Positions 24,600 to 36,900 of a DNA stretch of 64,000 nucleotides are shown here, piece by piece. The notes under the pieces are model-generated. The model did not search any database. It worked only from the letters and a program-made list of their open reading frames with translations, and was not told where the DNA came from. Every line of letters starts with the position of its first letter. Positions within the stretch are counted from its first letter, which is position 1. A program made the position numbers and the translations under genes. This stretch comes from Penicillium oxalicum (Eukaryota > Ascomycota > Eurotiomycetes > Eurotiales > Aspergillaceae). The stretch spans positions 124,001-188,000 of the forward strand of contig NC_064655.1 in assembly GCF_001723175.1 (NCBI RefSeq). Direction: 5' to 3'.

Positions 24600-25119
24600 T
24601 TGAAGTGTCAGCTGAATCGCCTTCGAGCGCTATAATGGGCTGGAAAGCTTGCGGGTCTTAACATAACTTAGGATACATCAGCATTCTTCGGCGAAATAAC
24701 CCAGTATTTGCAATTGAAGGCGGAGATTCTGGACTTTTGCACTTACGTTCGGCATCTTAGCACCTTCAGAATTTTGCTACAGAGTAGAGGATCAAATGCT
24801 TTGTTTTCAGTCTAGCATTTTCGGGAATTCATCAGGATATCAATCGGAAGGCGGTGAAATTGTGTCCTCAGGCGCCGTTCAATGGCGAGACGTAGGAAAA
24901 TATGTAGTTAAATCGTAACAGCCCCTGAAGCCGCACGACGCAGAAGATTAGCCGTGAGGCAGGCCCCATCTGCGATTTTATCAATTAGACTGGATTTGCT
25001 TGGTCACACTAATATGTGGTAGTTTAGCATCGAAGTCCAGAACAACCTCTTGCAGTCAATAATAGTGGAAAGTTCACCCTCGACTTCTTGAATGTTAGTG
25101 TACGCCCTAGGCGCAATAC

Positions 25120-25120
25120 G

Positions 25121-25151
<31 letters not shown>

Positions 25152-25152
25152 A
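25120..25152 (+). repeat. CG/CA microsatellite
   Basis: A short alternating run of CGCGCGCG followed by about eleven CA units. Confidence 0.95.
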
Positions 25153-25202
25153 AAACATTCATTGACACCCGACGTCGAAGCCGGAATGGCAACTATCACC
25201 GA

Positions 25203-25445
25203 TCAATCAATACAGGTTCCAATGTGCAAATGCTGTATCTCCGGGTGCCCATCGGCCCCGGGAAACAACGTGTGGATACTAGCATAGTCAGATGTTGAGA
25301 CAACTCCACCACATTTCTTAAACATGACCCGCAGAACGGCCAACGCACATAAAAACAGCCTGAATACGAACCAGGCTATATTCACGTTCTCGTTCGACTT
25401 GGCCTTCACTATGCGCAGTCTTCCAGGGGCAATAAGCGAATCCAA
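25203..25445 (-). pseudogene. decayed coding remnant, paralogous to 7078-7330
   Basis: An 80-codon open frame that shares AKSNEN, HTLFPGADG and intervening nucleotides with the plus-strand copy near 7.1-7.3 kb. It has a hydrophobic stretch (NIAWFVFRLFLCALAVLRVM) that could be a membrane segment. This copy is the better preserved of the two. Its family is unknown. Confidence 0.5.
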
Positions 25446-26774
25446 CTACGAGTCGCTCTGAACGAAGGCAAACTATAGGCTCTCGGCAATAGCATGCATT
25501 GCATCAACCACTTCATAGTGTGATTCCCCTCCTGAATCCCGTGGGATGATTCGTGGTCAACACACCGGAGGGATGGATAGGGGACGATTTTTCATCATGA
25601 GCCGTATGACACTGTTCCTAGATCTAAATGTAGAAGACGGTGGAATAACCTCTCGAGTCTCCGCCTCTTCGCTTCCACGGGCCGCCGAATCCAGTATAGT
25701 TTGGTCCTCGTCGCCCGGACCATCTCTCGCCGGCTCCTAGGTGTTGCCCCATGATCTATTTTGGCTGTTTGGTTTGATCAACAAGACTCTAAGCTCGGTT
25801 CGGCTATCAGAATAGCAGGCAAGGATGATAACCATGGCAGTGAAGCGCGGGATATCGGGAAACAGCTTTCTCAAGCGATGGAGACGGATTTTGACAGACC
25901 TGGCATTGATCGACTCGAGAAAGGGGCGGTATTGCTCATTTCCATTGACATGATTAAGTATGGGCTGAGAAAGATTTTTGAACGGAAGTCTGATGCTTAT
26001 GTATATCATCCCTTTTCTTTCAGGCTGCGATCTGCTCTCGACGTGAGCATGAGTACATACTACATGCTTACTTCGCGATTTAACCAACCCGTCAGATAAT
26101 GACATCCACCAGCCTCAGTAACAGCAATTCTCAGGATAGGCAGGGCTGCTCCGGTGTACCGAGAGATCCTGGACCCGTCGAGGCCGTTCTTGGGAGCAAA
26201 AACTTAAAACTCACTCTGGATTGAGTGAGCATCTCCTAGGATGCGCTTTGCATGTCCTAGGAACCACAAATTCATCCTGGGGGCGCCACCCGCCGCAGCA
26301 ATCATCGGTTTGATCCTGGAATGATCACAATGTTGCCCATCTCCTCTAAGTTCCAAAGTCATGATTCAGAGAACGCCTACGATAACAATAGCTAAGATTG
26401 TCAGTCATGAAGATCTGCGCTGGACTTAACAAAGAACGCGATATGAGCTGATCTTCTTGATTGATAATTTCCCGTCTCGTATGTATCTTGTGAAATCGTA
26501 ACAATATAACAATATCAAATGCAGAATTGGCCGCCTGCTCGTAGGGACGGTGTTTCTAGGACAATCTTGCTCTAGGACTGTGAACTTAGTTTTACAGTAA
26601 TTTCATACTCGCTCTGCGGACGAGACTTTCGGGGGTTCACTCTGCAACTCTCTTCGACGTCAAGTCCATTGCAGCTAGCCTACAACTTTTTACAGGCCCG
26701 CATCGTGCCACTGCTAGGACGCTATCGTTGTGGGAAAAGAGCAGCGGTTCTTATGCACGAGAGCCGATTTACAC
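25446..26774. other. no supportable gene
   Basis: Overlapping frames on both strands at 25737-26105 have no recognisable domain, and I cannot choose between the strands. Confidence 0.4.
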
Positions 26775-26955
26775 TGATAGACCTACAGGTCTACAAGGCA
26801 AGGAAACAATCTGGAGGCGAGACAACTGGGATTGGGAAGTTTATCTCAGGAAGAAGGAAGGGGAGAGAGGGAAAACCCACGAGCGGGAGAAAAACCTTCA
26901 AGGCACATGACTGCTGCTGGGCCTAGCAAACATCTGGAGAGGGCAAACTCTCTCA
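26775..26955 (-). mobile_element. solo LTR of the copia element
   Basis: This 181-bp sequence is nearly identical to the LTRs at 55579-55757, 61585-61763 and 53580-53758, and runs TGATAGACC to CTCTCTCA in window orientation. It is flanked by a perfect 5-bp target duplication, TACAC at 26770-26774 and 26956-26960. No internal element sequence adjoins it, so it arose by LTR-LTR recombination. Confidence 0.95.
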
Positions 26956-27668
26956 TACACAGAACGGCCCGAAAGGAAGCCATGTAGTCCCAGCGGTGGG
27001 GTTCCCAGTCCCTGTAGTGAGAGCATAAAACTCAATCGCATGAGGGCGTTGGCTTCCCAGGACGCGGCTTCAGTACTGGGTAGGGGAATAGCTGGTAAAT
27101 TACCAACGTGCCTCCTTGGTTTGTCCAACTTGATACACAATGCGGCTAAAAAAGGTACGACTATCAGGTAAGCGAGTCGCCAAGGCGCTGGCCTTGAGAC
27201 GAATAGATGGGCCCCAAGCCCGCTTCCAGTAAATTGCCCCATAGCCAATCAAAATCATGAATTCGCGATGAAGGACAAAATAAGAGATGAGATGTGGAGA
27301 TGTGACAAGACCGGCTCTGGAGGTATTATCACCCTCGCAATGAAATTATACAAGTCCTAGTATTATACCAATCGCAACTCTTCTGCATCAGCTTTCCAGC
27401 TCCTCGGCCTTGCCCAAACCTATTTACATTTTCCCTTTCCCTGATTGTCAAGATAATTTTTGCTCTATTTCCTACTCTCCTTTGTGTATTGACTCCTAGT
27501 GGTTGTAAGTGATTAGTGGACGCTTCGTGCCTGTATCTCTTTTCCACCACAAGTCCCCCTCAGTTGAGAGGGATCGACACGATACTACGGTCGACGGATC
27601 TCATTATATTAGCCTGAAAAGCGAAGCTGTGCATGATTCCTGTTGCCTCTTGATTTGTTTTTGGAGGC
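26956..27668. other. no supportable gene
   Basis: A minus frame at 26898-27248 spans the solo LTR and is rejected as a gene. Nothing else is visible. Confidence 0.4.
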
Positions 27669-28400
27669 ATGGAGAGCGCGCGCTCAGTGCTGCGTGACCG
27701 CGATCCTCCTAAGAACGCCGAAGGCTAAATCTATTGCAACCACACTGACTGTCAGGCTCCGCCGCCTACGTTCCCTCGTCCCTGTAAATGGAAGTAAGCT
27801 AATTCAGTTCCTTTTCGACGCGTTCTTCGCTGACTCTTGTCCGTACTAACTCGTCATTATCAGCAAACATATGGATAAACACTATCGGTCTTTCAAGTGC
27901 CACGAACCTGGTTGCGACACGATTCGGGGCTTCACCTACTCTGGCGGCCTTTTAGGCCACCAGCGTGAGGTCCACAAGAAGAACAACGACTCCAAGAAGC
28001 CCTTGATGTGTCCCTTTGCCGGTTACAACCGGAGCACTGGCAACGGATTCACGCAAAAAAACAACCTTTGGGAGCACTTGCGCCGTCGCCACAGGCACAC
28101 CATTGAGGTTCCAACAGCCTCCACCCTTAAGGATATGTCCACCCTTAAGGATATGCTATGGGAGCGCGCCAACTCTGGTCTCAAGCGCAGACAAGATTCA
28201 CCCAACGGCGAGCTTCTGGATTTCGATAAGAATGGCGACGATCTCCGCAACGAAGTCAAGCGACTGCGTCGCGAGGTATAGGAGAAGGATCACCGTCTGG
28301 AGCAGCTAGATCGCATCGTTACCGATGTCCAGAAAGCCATCCGTCAGCTGTCCATGCCCGAACACCACAAGAACAGTCTCGGACACTCTTTTCGGCCCCA
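27669..28400 (+). pseudogene. C2H2 zinc-finger protein with two nonsense codons
   Basis: Exon 1 begins near an ATG at 27669 and reads RDRDPPKNAEG, a TAA stop at 27726, then IYCNHTDCQAPPPTFPRPC. An intron at 27794-27863 (GTAAGC donor, CTAAC branch, CAG acceptor) joins it to WNKHMDKHYRSFKCHEPGC, completing a C2H2 finger across the junction. Two more fingers follow: CHEPGC...H-x4-H, and a variant with CPFAGYNRSTGNGF...HLRRRHRH, in which the second Cys of the usual pair is replaced by Tyr. A TAG at 28279 cuts a coiled-coil-like tail (EKDHRLEQLDRIV). It resembles common fungal C2H2 proteins of unknown DNA target. Two stops and one lost zinc ligand indicate a dead gene. Confidence 0.75.
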
Positions 28401-28574
28401 CTGCCAAGACCTTAGCGCGGATCATTTATTGAGGCTTCCCCACACCGAGTTAACATCTACTACCCCGCTCAATATGGCCTTAACCCCAACCAAGCTCACA
28501 AATATCCCAGGCCCACCTATATTCTTGGGTCTGAGCTCTCTACCGGTGACCTACATACAACAAGCACTGCGATA

Positions 28575-29264
28575 ATGTCTCAAAGCTCAACTATCTGCGA
28601 TCTCCCAACCGAGATCCTACTCATTATAGCGCATCATCTTGATGCGTTCAGTCTCATCTGGCTGCAACGCTCCTGCCAGCTCTTTCGTGGAATAATACCG
28701 TCTCCTACACACCTGGAGATTATAGAGGCGGAAACTACCCAATTCGGTACTGAGAACGATTTGTACGCCTGTCAAGATTGTCTAAGGTTGCGACCCAGAG
28801 CGAAATTTGCGGATAATATGGTGAAAAGGAAAAAGGCGAAGTGGGGATACAACGCGACGGAACGGTGGTGTGTTGACTGTGGTATCAACCCGCGCCCCGG
28901 GACTAATAGATACACCGCAGGCAATATTATCACCGTTTTGGGAGAACCATATGTTATCTGCTTGGAATGTCGAGAGTTCAGAAAGGGTGCTTCAGAAAAC
29001 GGGAAACCGTTATTCGTGTGCCAATTCTGTCGGCGATTTACGAGGGCAATCGAGGAGCGTGCGGAGGCTGAAAGAGCAAGGCGACAAAGGGCCCAACTAC
29101 GAGCTGAACAGGCTGAGCGAATAGCTAGAAGGCGTGAGATGTATGGCTCGGCTTCCGAAAGCGACGAGATCCCGCCTAGTCCTACATCCAGTGAAGAGTA
29201 TATGGACATGATCCAGGCCGAAGCTGCTATGTACATGAATAGCCCCGGGCCTGGGTCTGATTGA
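28575..29264 (+). CDS. F-box protein with four CxxC pairs
   Basis: A 229-residue intact single-exon frame. Residues about 8-45 form an F-box (LPTEILLIIAHHLDAFSLIW), the module that binds SKP1 in SCF ubiquitin ligases. The middle carries four CxxC pairs at residues 66/69, 99/102, 129/132 and 149/152, suggesting two zinc-binding knuckles. A charged Arg/Glu-rich helix follows (about 158-190), then an acidic Ser/Pro tail. This layout is common in small Eurotiales F-box proteins. The target is unknown. The ATG follows directly after a stop in the same region, and no intron is needed. Confidence 0.82.
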   Translation: MSQSSTICDLPTEILLIIAHHLDAFSLIWLQRSCQLFRGIIPSPTHLEIIEAETTQFGTENDLYACQDCLRLRPRAKFADNMVKRKKAKWGYNATERWCVDCGINPRPGTNRYTAGNIITVLGEPYVICLECREFRKGASENGKPLFVCQFCRRFTRAIEERAEAERARRQRAQLRAEQAERIARRREMYGSASESDEIPPSPTSSEEYMDMIQAEAAMYMNSPGPGSD

Positions 29265-29905
29265 ACATGCCTTGATAGGACCGAAAGCTACAGTGTTGTG
29301 GATACATGTGCAGGACGGTGATAAGCTCTCACATGGACCAGCGACACAGACAAGAGAACCATTAACTGTATGCCCGTGCTCGGTTCTCATGGAACTCTCT
29401 CAACAGACTGGAATTTCAAGTCCTCTTGATTTTAGGGAATATTGATACGCGTATCCGGTAAAGTCTGGTACAGTCCGTCCCGAAATCGGTGCAACCACCT
29501 GCACTCTTCTATTGTTTTCTAATCTTGATTACCAATTCACGCTAGTACTTATTAACAAGTAGTTTTTCCGCTGCACCACTGCCCATAGGTATTGTAATGT
29601 TTCTTACGTAGAGCACCTGCCATCAAAGTGGGTGCATTCGCTTGTAATATTACAATACATCTCACACCTCAGTGCCCCACCATAAAATAGCTAAGAAACA
29701 CCAGATGCTAGTTAAATGTACTGTATTGCCACCCTCCACAGAAACGAGCCGAACCCACCATTATGTCAACCAATCTCTGACATGTGATGATGATGCGAGT
29801 CAACTTTCGTAGGTAAAGAATACGTCAGCAATTTTTCATCATTAATCGCAAACGAATAACCTTATTTCTATATTGGTCTATAAAGAACCGTACTTTAGGT
29901 TTCCA

Positions 29906-30793
29906 ATGCAGAACAACAGCTTCGACAAAGCTTGTGCAATGGAGCTTTTGCAGTGTATTCACCCCTTTCTTGAGGAAAGAGGTCTTTCTAAACACTCATG
30001 GGCCGAAACCCCCAATGCTGCTTACTCCGGTCCCCTTCTTCGGGTGTGGGACAAGTTCTCTGGCAGTCACCCAGATCAATCAGGAATAATGCAGGCTCGT
30101 TTGCCTCGGGAGCAGTTGGGCTCACAAGAAAGCCGAAAAAAATACCTAGCCACACACGCCGACTATCGAATATGGGAGCCGACACCATTCATATCATTTT
30201 CTGCGTCGGCATCGGGTTTATTAAGATTTCTGTCCAGGCGAAAGGGGCCAAGCTTCCCTAGAACACTTACGGCTATAAATCCAAACGTCCGTATCGCCTA
30301 TGGTCTACCGATGATCGAAATGGAATCAGAATTGAAGTATTACGAAGTGCAAGACCCATACAGGAGGGCTTATTCTTATTACAAAGATGAACATCTTTGT
30401 CTTTGGGAGGTTGCGCCCGATGAGGTTGTAGCACACTGGGACTGGGACGTCCTTGTTGAAAATGATCATTGGTACGAGGACGAGATACTACCGGCATTCA
30501 AGGAGCATAACGATCGCTTCTTGCGCAGAAGTCGAATTAAAGCGACGTTTGATATGTCAACACTTGAAAGTGCTTTGCCCAGTATGCTCCCTGGCTCAAT
30601 TGACAGAGACGCACTATCTGGGTCGGATCTGGACCATGCGAGCCAACCGGACCCATTATTCAATGAGGATTGGAACCCCTCAAGCGGGGAGGAAAATTGG
30701 CAGTTCGAAGACGATTATTGGGACACGGACGACGAAGCAGAGGAATCCAAAGCAATTGATGATGCATATAAGATTCTGGAAGGCGACTGGTGA
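29906..30793 (+). CDS. DUF7587-like fungal protein
   Basis: A 295-residue frame starts at the first real ATG (29906). The N-terminal two thirds carry features I associate with the fungal DUF7587 module: PLLRVWDKFSGS, then a WEPTPFISFS segment, then EHLCLWEVAPDEVVAHWDWDVL. The family name is from memory. The C-terminal 80 residues are strongly acidic and Trp-rich (EDWNPSSGEENWQFEDDYWD). No frameshift or stop is seen. Its biochemical role is unknown. It has no obvious operon-like partner, although it lies beside the F-box gene in the same orientation. Confidence 0.62.
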   Translation: MQNNSFDKACAMELLQCIHPFLEERGLSKHSWAETPNAAYSGPLLRVWDKFSGSHPDQSGIMQARLPREQLGSQESRKKYLATHADYRIWEPTPFISFSASASGLLRFLSRRKGPSFPRTLTAINPNVRIAYGLPMIEMESELKYYEVQDPYRRAYSYYKDEHLCLWEVAPDEVVAHWDWDVLVENDHWYEDEILPAFKEHNDRFLRRSRIKATFDMSTLESALPSMLPGSIDRDALSGSDLDHASQPDPLFNEDWNPSSGEENWQFEDDYWDTDDEAEESKAIDDAYKILEGDW

Positions 30794-33180
30794 AAGACGA
30801 TCCTTGCAGAACAAGAAATGGGAGATATTAAGTTGCCAGGTGTTATGCCTGACCTTCCAGCCTGGCCCTCAATGAAGCAGTAGGTCTTCCGCCATATCAG
30901 TACAGAGCGTCAAGCAGAGAGAGCTATGGCTGACAGACTGAGTATGATGATAAGCGGGTTCATGGGTACAGTAACCATATCTAATACACAAAACATGGGA
31001 ATTATTCCCAACAAAGGCGGCATACAATGTCATCAAAAATTCGTTGCAGCGGTCCTCAATTCAGTGCGGTCGCCTCAATAAAGGATCTGCGCTAATTTCT
31101 TGGCAGTGGGGCCGAAAAGAGTGTGTGAGAGTGTTCTTGTTGCACCGGTTTCGCAACACACTGTATGGAATGAAGCTACTATGTCTTCGGCAATGATTCA
31201 CTCTGCATCCGCCCCAGGTTCGGTCCAGATGATTTACTTGGTTCTCTATTCCTCGGTTGAGATAAACGAAAGGGAGACCTGGCTATGTAATGTTTAGAGA
31301 TCCAGTTCAATTGGTTTTAGCGATGCCATGGCTGCGGGAGAGGGCAGTATGGTCTGTAGCAGAAAGTAGCCTGCTCAAGGACTTGCACCCACAGCAGTGC
31401 TGTTTGAACTGATTTTACGTCTTTAAATCTATGCGTTAGACAGATCGATGACTCGCAGTAGTTCTTACTACTTGGATTTGGAAGCGCCGCGATTCGCGCG
31501 TGGCCAGGTTAGTGTTTAGAACAAACCCCACTCCTGGTGGGCAGAAGAATTCTTTCCCAGCAATTTTTGTAATGCGGCAAATGACTGCATTTCTTTCTAC
31601 CGTGTCTGTTTCCATACGCTACAATATGGATGATCGTTGGAAGCAGGATTGTGAAGGTGGTTGGAATTTGAAAGACGCTCTGGCGCAGCCAAAGTCTGAG
31701 CCACTGATGTCCCTATGAAAGCTTTCACATCACCACTCAAAATCTTGAATGCACTATTTGATTTGATCTTAAGATCCCAGGAGACTGTCCTGCGACTGCG
31801 GGGGTTGCCAGCACTATTTCTACAACCTGAGTATCGGCACGGGCCAGAACATGCGTGGACTCTGTGTCCTGACCTGATTTACAGTTCAATTTTGACTAAC
31901 CTGTTGAATTACCTGATACAATGGCGCTATGTATCGCCTTGCATTAGCGTTTCGAACTGAATTGATCTACTGCCATCAGCTCTCATCCGTCGCCCCTGCC
32001 AGGTCAAGGCTGATCTTGTTCTTAAGCACAGGTAAGATCCCTGTCTGGTATTTCCACATGCTCCCATAGTAGGCTGTATCATATCGTTAAGAGCACAGGC
32101 CACATCCGGTCTAGATTATAGTATTTGATAAATGGCCTCGATCAGAGCAGACAGAAATACCAACAACTTAAATAGTCCTTTGTCGCCTCTACTGGTCTCT
32201 GAATAGCCCTGTTCTCTAGAAAGAAATTTCATATATCACTCAATTCTCATCATTCAATCCTCGCAATTTTTGATTGATATGTGCTTATCTGAGCCCCCTT
32301 TCAACATGGCCCGAGGTGCGTACGACACCACTGGTGTTAAAGAACCAGGAGCACCACCACCGCCACCGAAATGACTCAGCATCAATACAGCGATATTACA
32401 TCAGTACGTCTGTACAAGCCACACTGTCGACATAGATTCTGACCAATAATTGATCGGCATAGTTTGAATTTAATGGTCTCTGAGGGTCGACATATTAACT
32501 TGCTGAGTTAACATGCGGCCGTCCATGCTAGGTTTTGCATGGAATCTATATTAGTATCAGGGCTGCTATTACATTTGGTTGCCTTGTGCTGAAGAGAATT
32601 GACATTTTTGGCATCAAAGAACGGACAGCCATTGAAAGACCCATTATTCCCAATTTTTAAGGCTCTCAAAATGATCAAATCACTATGGCCCGTTTTTTTG
32701 TGTATATATGGTGTTGATGTACTATTGTGTGGTTGGCAACGACAGGGATTATATCAGGCTTGGTTTTCCGGCAACAATCTAATCCATATCAACTCAATCA
32801 AACCAAACACCTGAGCCTTGCCTGAGCTACACAGGTTCTCGATCTCTTGCATCCAGTCGCATTATTTTCAAGGTTTCCTCGGCCCTTGACATTTCCGTTT
32901 CCCCTTCATGTAAAGAGTCGGAGAGTGCTTGCAGCTTCCCACAGCTCCACTTGGCTTTTACCACAGCGGAGGTCGCCTTCATTATCTCCTTTCACCCGTT
33001 CCAGGACTGTACTTCATAAGAACCATCGTGGAAGAATCTGATGTACAGGTAATCTGGGCGGCATTCAACGTTATCGAATATGGTAGACTCGCCACATCTC
33101 AGCTTGTTTACTTCAACTTGTCGCATATGATATATCTCATATTTGTATGACAGTAAAAGGAAATTTGTTTTCAACCGTTT
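30794..33180. other. no supportable gene
   Basis: AT-richer DNA with only short frames. I found no recognisable domain or repeat shared with the rest of the window. Confidence 0.45.
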
Positions 33181-33415
33181 TGTTACGAACCTCAAGGAGC
33201 GCGGGGGCCGCAGCTACTTGAGGGACGGCCGTGGGCCAGTCACTCCGCAGACGCCAGGAACTAGCGCTGTCACATGCGTTTCGGTATACCTTGGTGAGCC
33301 CGGAAAGGCCCCAAGGCGAACACTCAGAGCAGCAGCCAGAGTCGGCCTACGGTTGACTGTCGCGGGAAGTGCGACGCAGGAATCGGCCGCTAATCTACCG
33401 GCACCGAGATTGCAT
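33181..33415 (+). repeat. LTR-like family I copy
   Basis: Begins TGTTACGAACCTCAAGGAGC and ends near GATTGCATAACC. It matches 40493-40753 and 50877-51356 through GCGCGGGGGCCGCAG, GCGTTTCGGTATAC and CACCRAGATTRC. No clean target duplication is visible at its ends. Confidence 0.8.
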
Positions 33416-33520
33416 AACCAGCTTCACTAATTTGCATACTATTGTTAATTCTGTGCCCTATTGATAAGACTCTAGCCTGAAAATTGGGTGCTATTTAGTA
33501 GGGTATCGTATGTACTCTTC

Positions 33521-33541
33521 TTCCCCCCCCCTCCCCCCCCT
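33521..33541 (+). repeat. poly-C tract
   Basis: A run of C residues interrupted by single T bases, between the family I and family III LTR copies. Confidence 0.9.
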
Positions 33542-33562
33542 GGCGTAGAACCTTCCAGATCT

Positions 33563-33818
33563 TGTTAAGGGGTCTGTATCGCAGGACAGAAGGCCTGTTG
33601 GCTAGGCAGAGAGTCCAAGTCTATAGGGTCTGATTTCAAAGACTGAATCTTGGGGTCGGGTAGGCTCCACTAGTTCCCACAATATATACATGGAGGTTCC
33701 GCGTACCGAGTCCCCACAGCCCCACACAGAGCCTTTGGGGTTGTTACCCTAAGACGACGCGGGGTCGATTCGATCGTGAATCGTCTTGAGTCACCACGCT
33801 TGACTTTGCGCCGTGACA
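33563..33818 (+). mobile_element. solo LTR, family III (copy 1)
   Basis: This 256-bp element runs TGTTAAGGGG to CCGTGACA and is flanked by a perfect 5-bp duplication GATCT (33558-33562 and 33819-33823). It is nearly identical to copies at 38975-39230 and 51890-52149. Close to the right end an inverted repeat AAGACGA/TCGTCTT encloses about 24 nt. Confidence 0.95.
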
Positions 33819-33998
33819 GATCTTGTCACTAAGTCAGCCATCTAATTATAGCAAATCAATCCGGAGGCTCGTAGAACTTAGTGGCACATTCCATTAGCAC
33901 CAAAGGACCATATAAATTCTACTTTTCTCTCAGGCCCTTCTTTTACAAAGAGATTAGAAAATAGAGGATGGAATGGGAATGGAAATTATGGACGACTG

Positions 33999-36900
33999 CT
34001 ATAGACGAAATCTTAGGAAAGAAACCCGTCCTGATTCGTGTCCTAAGGCAAGTGAATCCCCACTAATCGCGGAACACGTAGGCCGAAAGTCAGGAGGAAG
34101 CCAGAGTACATTTTTGCCGTTCATGTTGATCCACCGTCCTTGCTTAATGAAGATCGCCCGACTCTTATGGGTTGAATTAGAGGCAAGATTTTCGTGCCCG
34201 GATTGAACATCGAGGGTGCCTAAGTTGGTGATTAGATATGAACCCTCTTGAGAAAAGTCGAGTTCGTTGACGATTCCCTTAGTGGTCAAGGTCTCTTGCA
34301 GGCCGCCCGTCGCCGGGTCCCAGAGCCGCACGGTCTGATCGTCAGAGCCGGACGCTAGCAGCCGGCCGTCGGGCGAGAAGGCTACCGAGTAAACCCTGCC
34401 CGAATAGCCCTCGAGAGTCTGCTGTAGGCCGCCCGTCGCCGTGTCCCAGAGCCGCACGGTCTGATCGTGAGAGCCAGACGCTAGCAGCCGGCCGTCGGGC
34501 GAGAAGGCCACCGAGTAAACCCTGCCCGAATAGCCCTCGAGAGTCTGCTGCAGGCTGCCCGTCGCCGTGTCCCAGAGCCGCACTGTCTGATCGTCAGAGC
34601 CAGACGCCAGCAGCCGGCCGTCGGGCGAGAAGGCCACCGAGTTCACCCAGCCCGAATGGCCCTCGAGAGTCTGCTGTAGGCCACCCGTCGCCGTGTCCCA
34701 GAGCCGCACGGTCTGATCGTTAGAGCCAGACGCTAGCAGCCGGCCGTCGGGCGAGAAGGCCACCGAGTGAACCCAGCCCGAATGGCCCTCGAGAGTCTGC
34801 TGTAGGCTGCCCGTCGCCGTGTCCCAGAGCCGCACGGTCTGATCGTTAGAGCCGGACGCTAGCAGCCGGCCGTCGGGCGAGAAGGCCACTGAGTAAACCC
34901 TGCCCGAATGGCCCTCGAGAGTCTGCTGTAGGCTGCCCGTCGCCGTGTCCCAGAGCCGCACGGTCTGATCGTTAGAGCCAGACGCTAGCAGCCGGCCGTC
35001 GGGCGAGAAGGCCACCGAGTTCACCCAGCCCGAATGGCCCTCGAGAGTCTGCTGTAGGCCGCCCGTCGCCGGGTCCCAGAGCCGTACTGTCTGATCGTGA
35101 GGGCCGGACGCCAGCAGCCGGCCGTCGGGCGAGAAGGCCACTGAGTAAACCCTGCCCGAATGGCCCTCGAGAGTCTGCTGTAGGCTGCCCGTCGCCGTGT
35201 CCCAGAGCCGCACTGTCTGATCGTCAGAGCCAGACGCCAGCAGCCGGCCGTCGGGCGAGAAGGCCACCGAGTAAACCCTGCCCGAATGGCCCTCGAGGGT
35301 CTGTAATTCTGCACTCCATTTTTCATTAATTTGCGGGAACTGGCGTATCCAACTTGGAAGCTCCGACTTGAACTCTCTACGAATCATTGTCGTTCGAGGT
35401 GCAAACACTAGCCCTGCGCAATAAATTTGAAGTGGTGCTTCACCGGCGATTTGGTGATTTTTCAGAACAAAGCGCCTTCCATCACGCAGAAAATCCGACA
35501 ATACAGAATTTTCGTCGCCCTATGTCAATTAGGGTAAGACTTAAATGGCTGTGTACTATCATACTTACTAGTATTACCATGTGGAGGAGATCAAGCATAC
35601 CCACTACCTCCGATATAAGACCTAGCAGACTCATCGCCTCTAGCCAATGCAGAAAATGCCTCCGGAGGAATAGTAGCACATCTTCTATCCGGAAGATAGA
35701 TCCTGACTTTGCTCGAGATGGTGTATCCAGTAGCGACAAGAGTACTGTAATTCCGGCGGTAGATATTGGCAGATATCTTGGGGAATGTCTGCCTTACACG
35801 CCCCAGGATTTGCGAGATTGCAGATATCTTTCCTTAGATGACGTTGCATGGTTTTGAGACAGCAGTGAGCAATTTCTTTGTGCTTCCTTCGCTCATCCAC
35901 AAAAAATTTGCTGTTCGACCGGACTAAAAAATCCCGAAATGATAGATGTAGAATCCGAACGGGCCGATCTCGGTCACCGGGAATACTCAAAACAGAGCGG
36001 AATGAATCCAATCGATTGCTGATCTGGCCTGTTCCTATCCCAAGAAACATTGACAGTGAATTAATAGAAAGCGGAACAGCAAGAAGGATGATGACACCGA
36101 CTATTTCCTGGAACTCGTTCAGGAGCTGCTTCTGCTCCGATTCATCACACTCTTGATCGCCAAGAAGTCGCGTCAGAATTGGCAGGTATGTCTTGTCCAT
36201 TCTCGACACGTATTTAGCTTGGTCCGTAAGAAGCTCTGCAAGGCGCAATTTGGGTTCCACTTTGAATTTTCGATGTAACGGCATACGGTTGCAGCCGAAA
36301 TAAACAATGGAACGGACATAGTGACCAATTTCTGTATAACGTCATCGCCGGGCCAGTGTTCAGAAATATTTCTGTCGTGTTTGATCTTCGCAAATTGATG
36401 TTGTAGGAATAAGTGTATATCGTGCTCTGTTACTTCTTCAGATATCTCATGAAGAGCTAGGTCCTGATATTCATGATCCGCGATATCGGAAAAGCCGAGG
36501 TTGATTGGGAGTTCAGGCCTACTAGTCAAGAAGATCCGAAGGCGAACCGCTTTTGCCTGCTGGAGAAGAGGCAGTAATCGAATTATGTTTCGGACATCTT
36601 GATCATGTTCACACTCGTCCAAGGCGTCGATCACTATCATAGCGGTTTGAGGTTGTCGACCAAGTTGGTCAAGGTTGAGCAGCGGTTGAAGGAGCAGTTT
36701 CTCAAACTGCTCCCTGAGCGACTTTGATGCAATGTCAGGGTCATCTCGGAGTGCCTTTTGCACGCCAGACCTCAGCTCAGAAATCCTGAGCATCAGTTGC
36801 CTTGTTAGTGTAGGAAAAAACTTCTTCGCGTTCCCTCGGTCTCCTTCACCCCTCTTAAAGAAGAAGCTGGCACCTAGATAATTGGTGTCCTTGAGCAACC

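Noticed and set aside
25092..25298. Plus frame containing RARAHTHTHTHT
   Set aside because: It is produced by the CG/CA microsatellite.
26898..27248. Minus 116-codon frame
   Set aside because: It spans the solo LTR boundary and has no recognisable domain.
28772..29236. Minus 154-codon frame under the F-box gene
   Set aside because: Antisense shadow; the plus frame has a recognisable F-box and paired cysteines.
33777..33805. Possible tRNA-like box in family III LTRs (GGGTCGATTCGATC)
   Set aside because: No matching A box, anticodon arm or acceptor stem; better explained as the conserved inverted repeat AAGACGA/TCGTCTT.
35021..35326. Second minus-strand frame inside the WD40 repeats
   Set aside because: It is a periodic shadow of the 126-bp repeats in another frame, not a separate gene.
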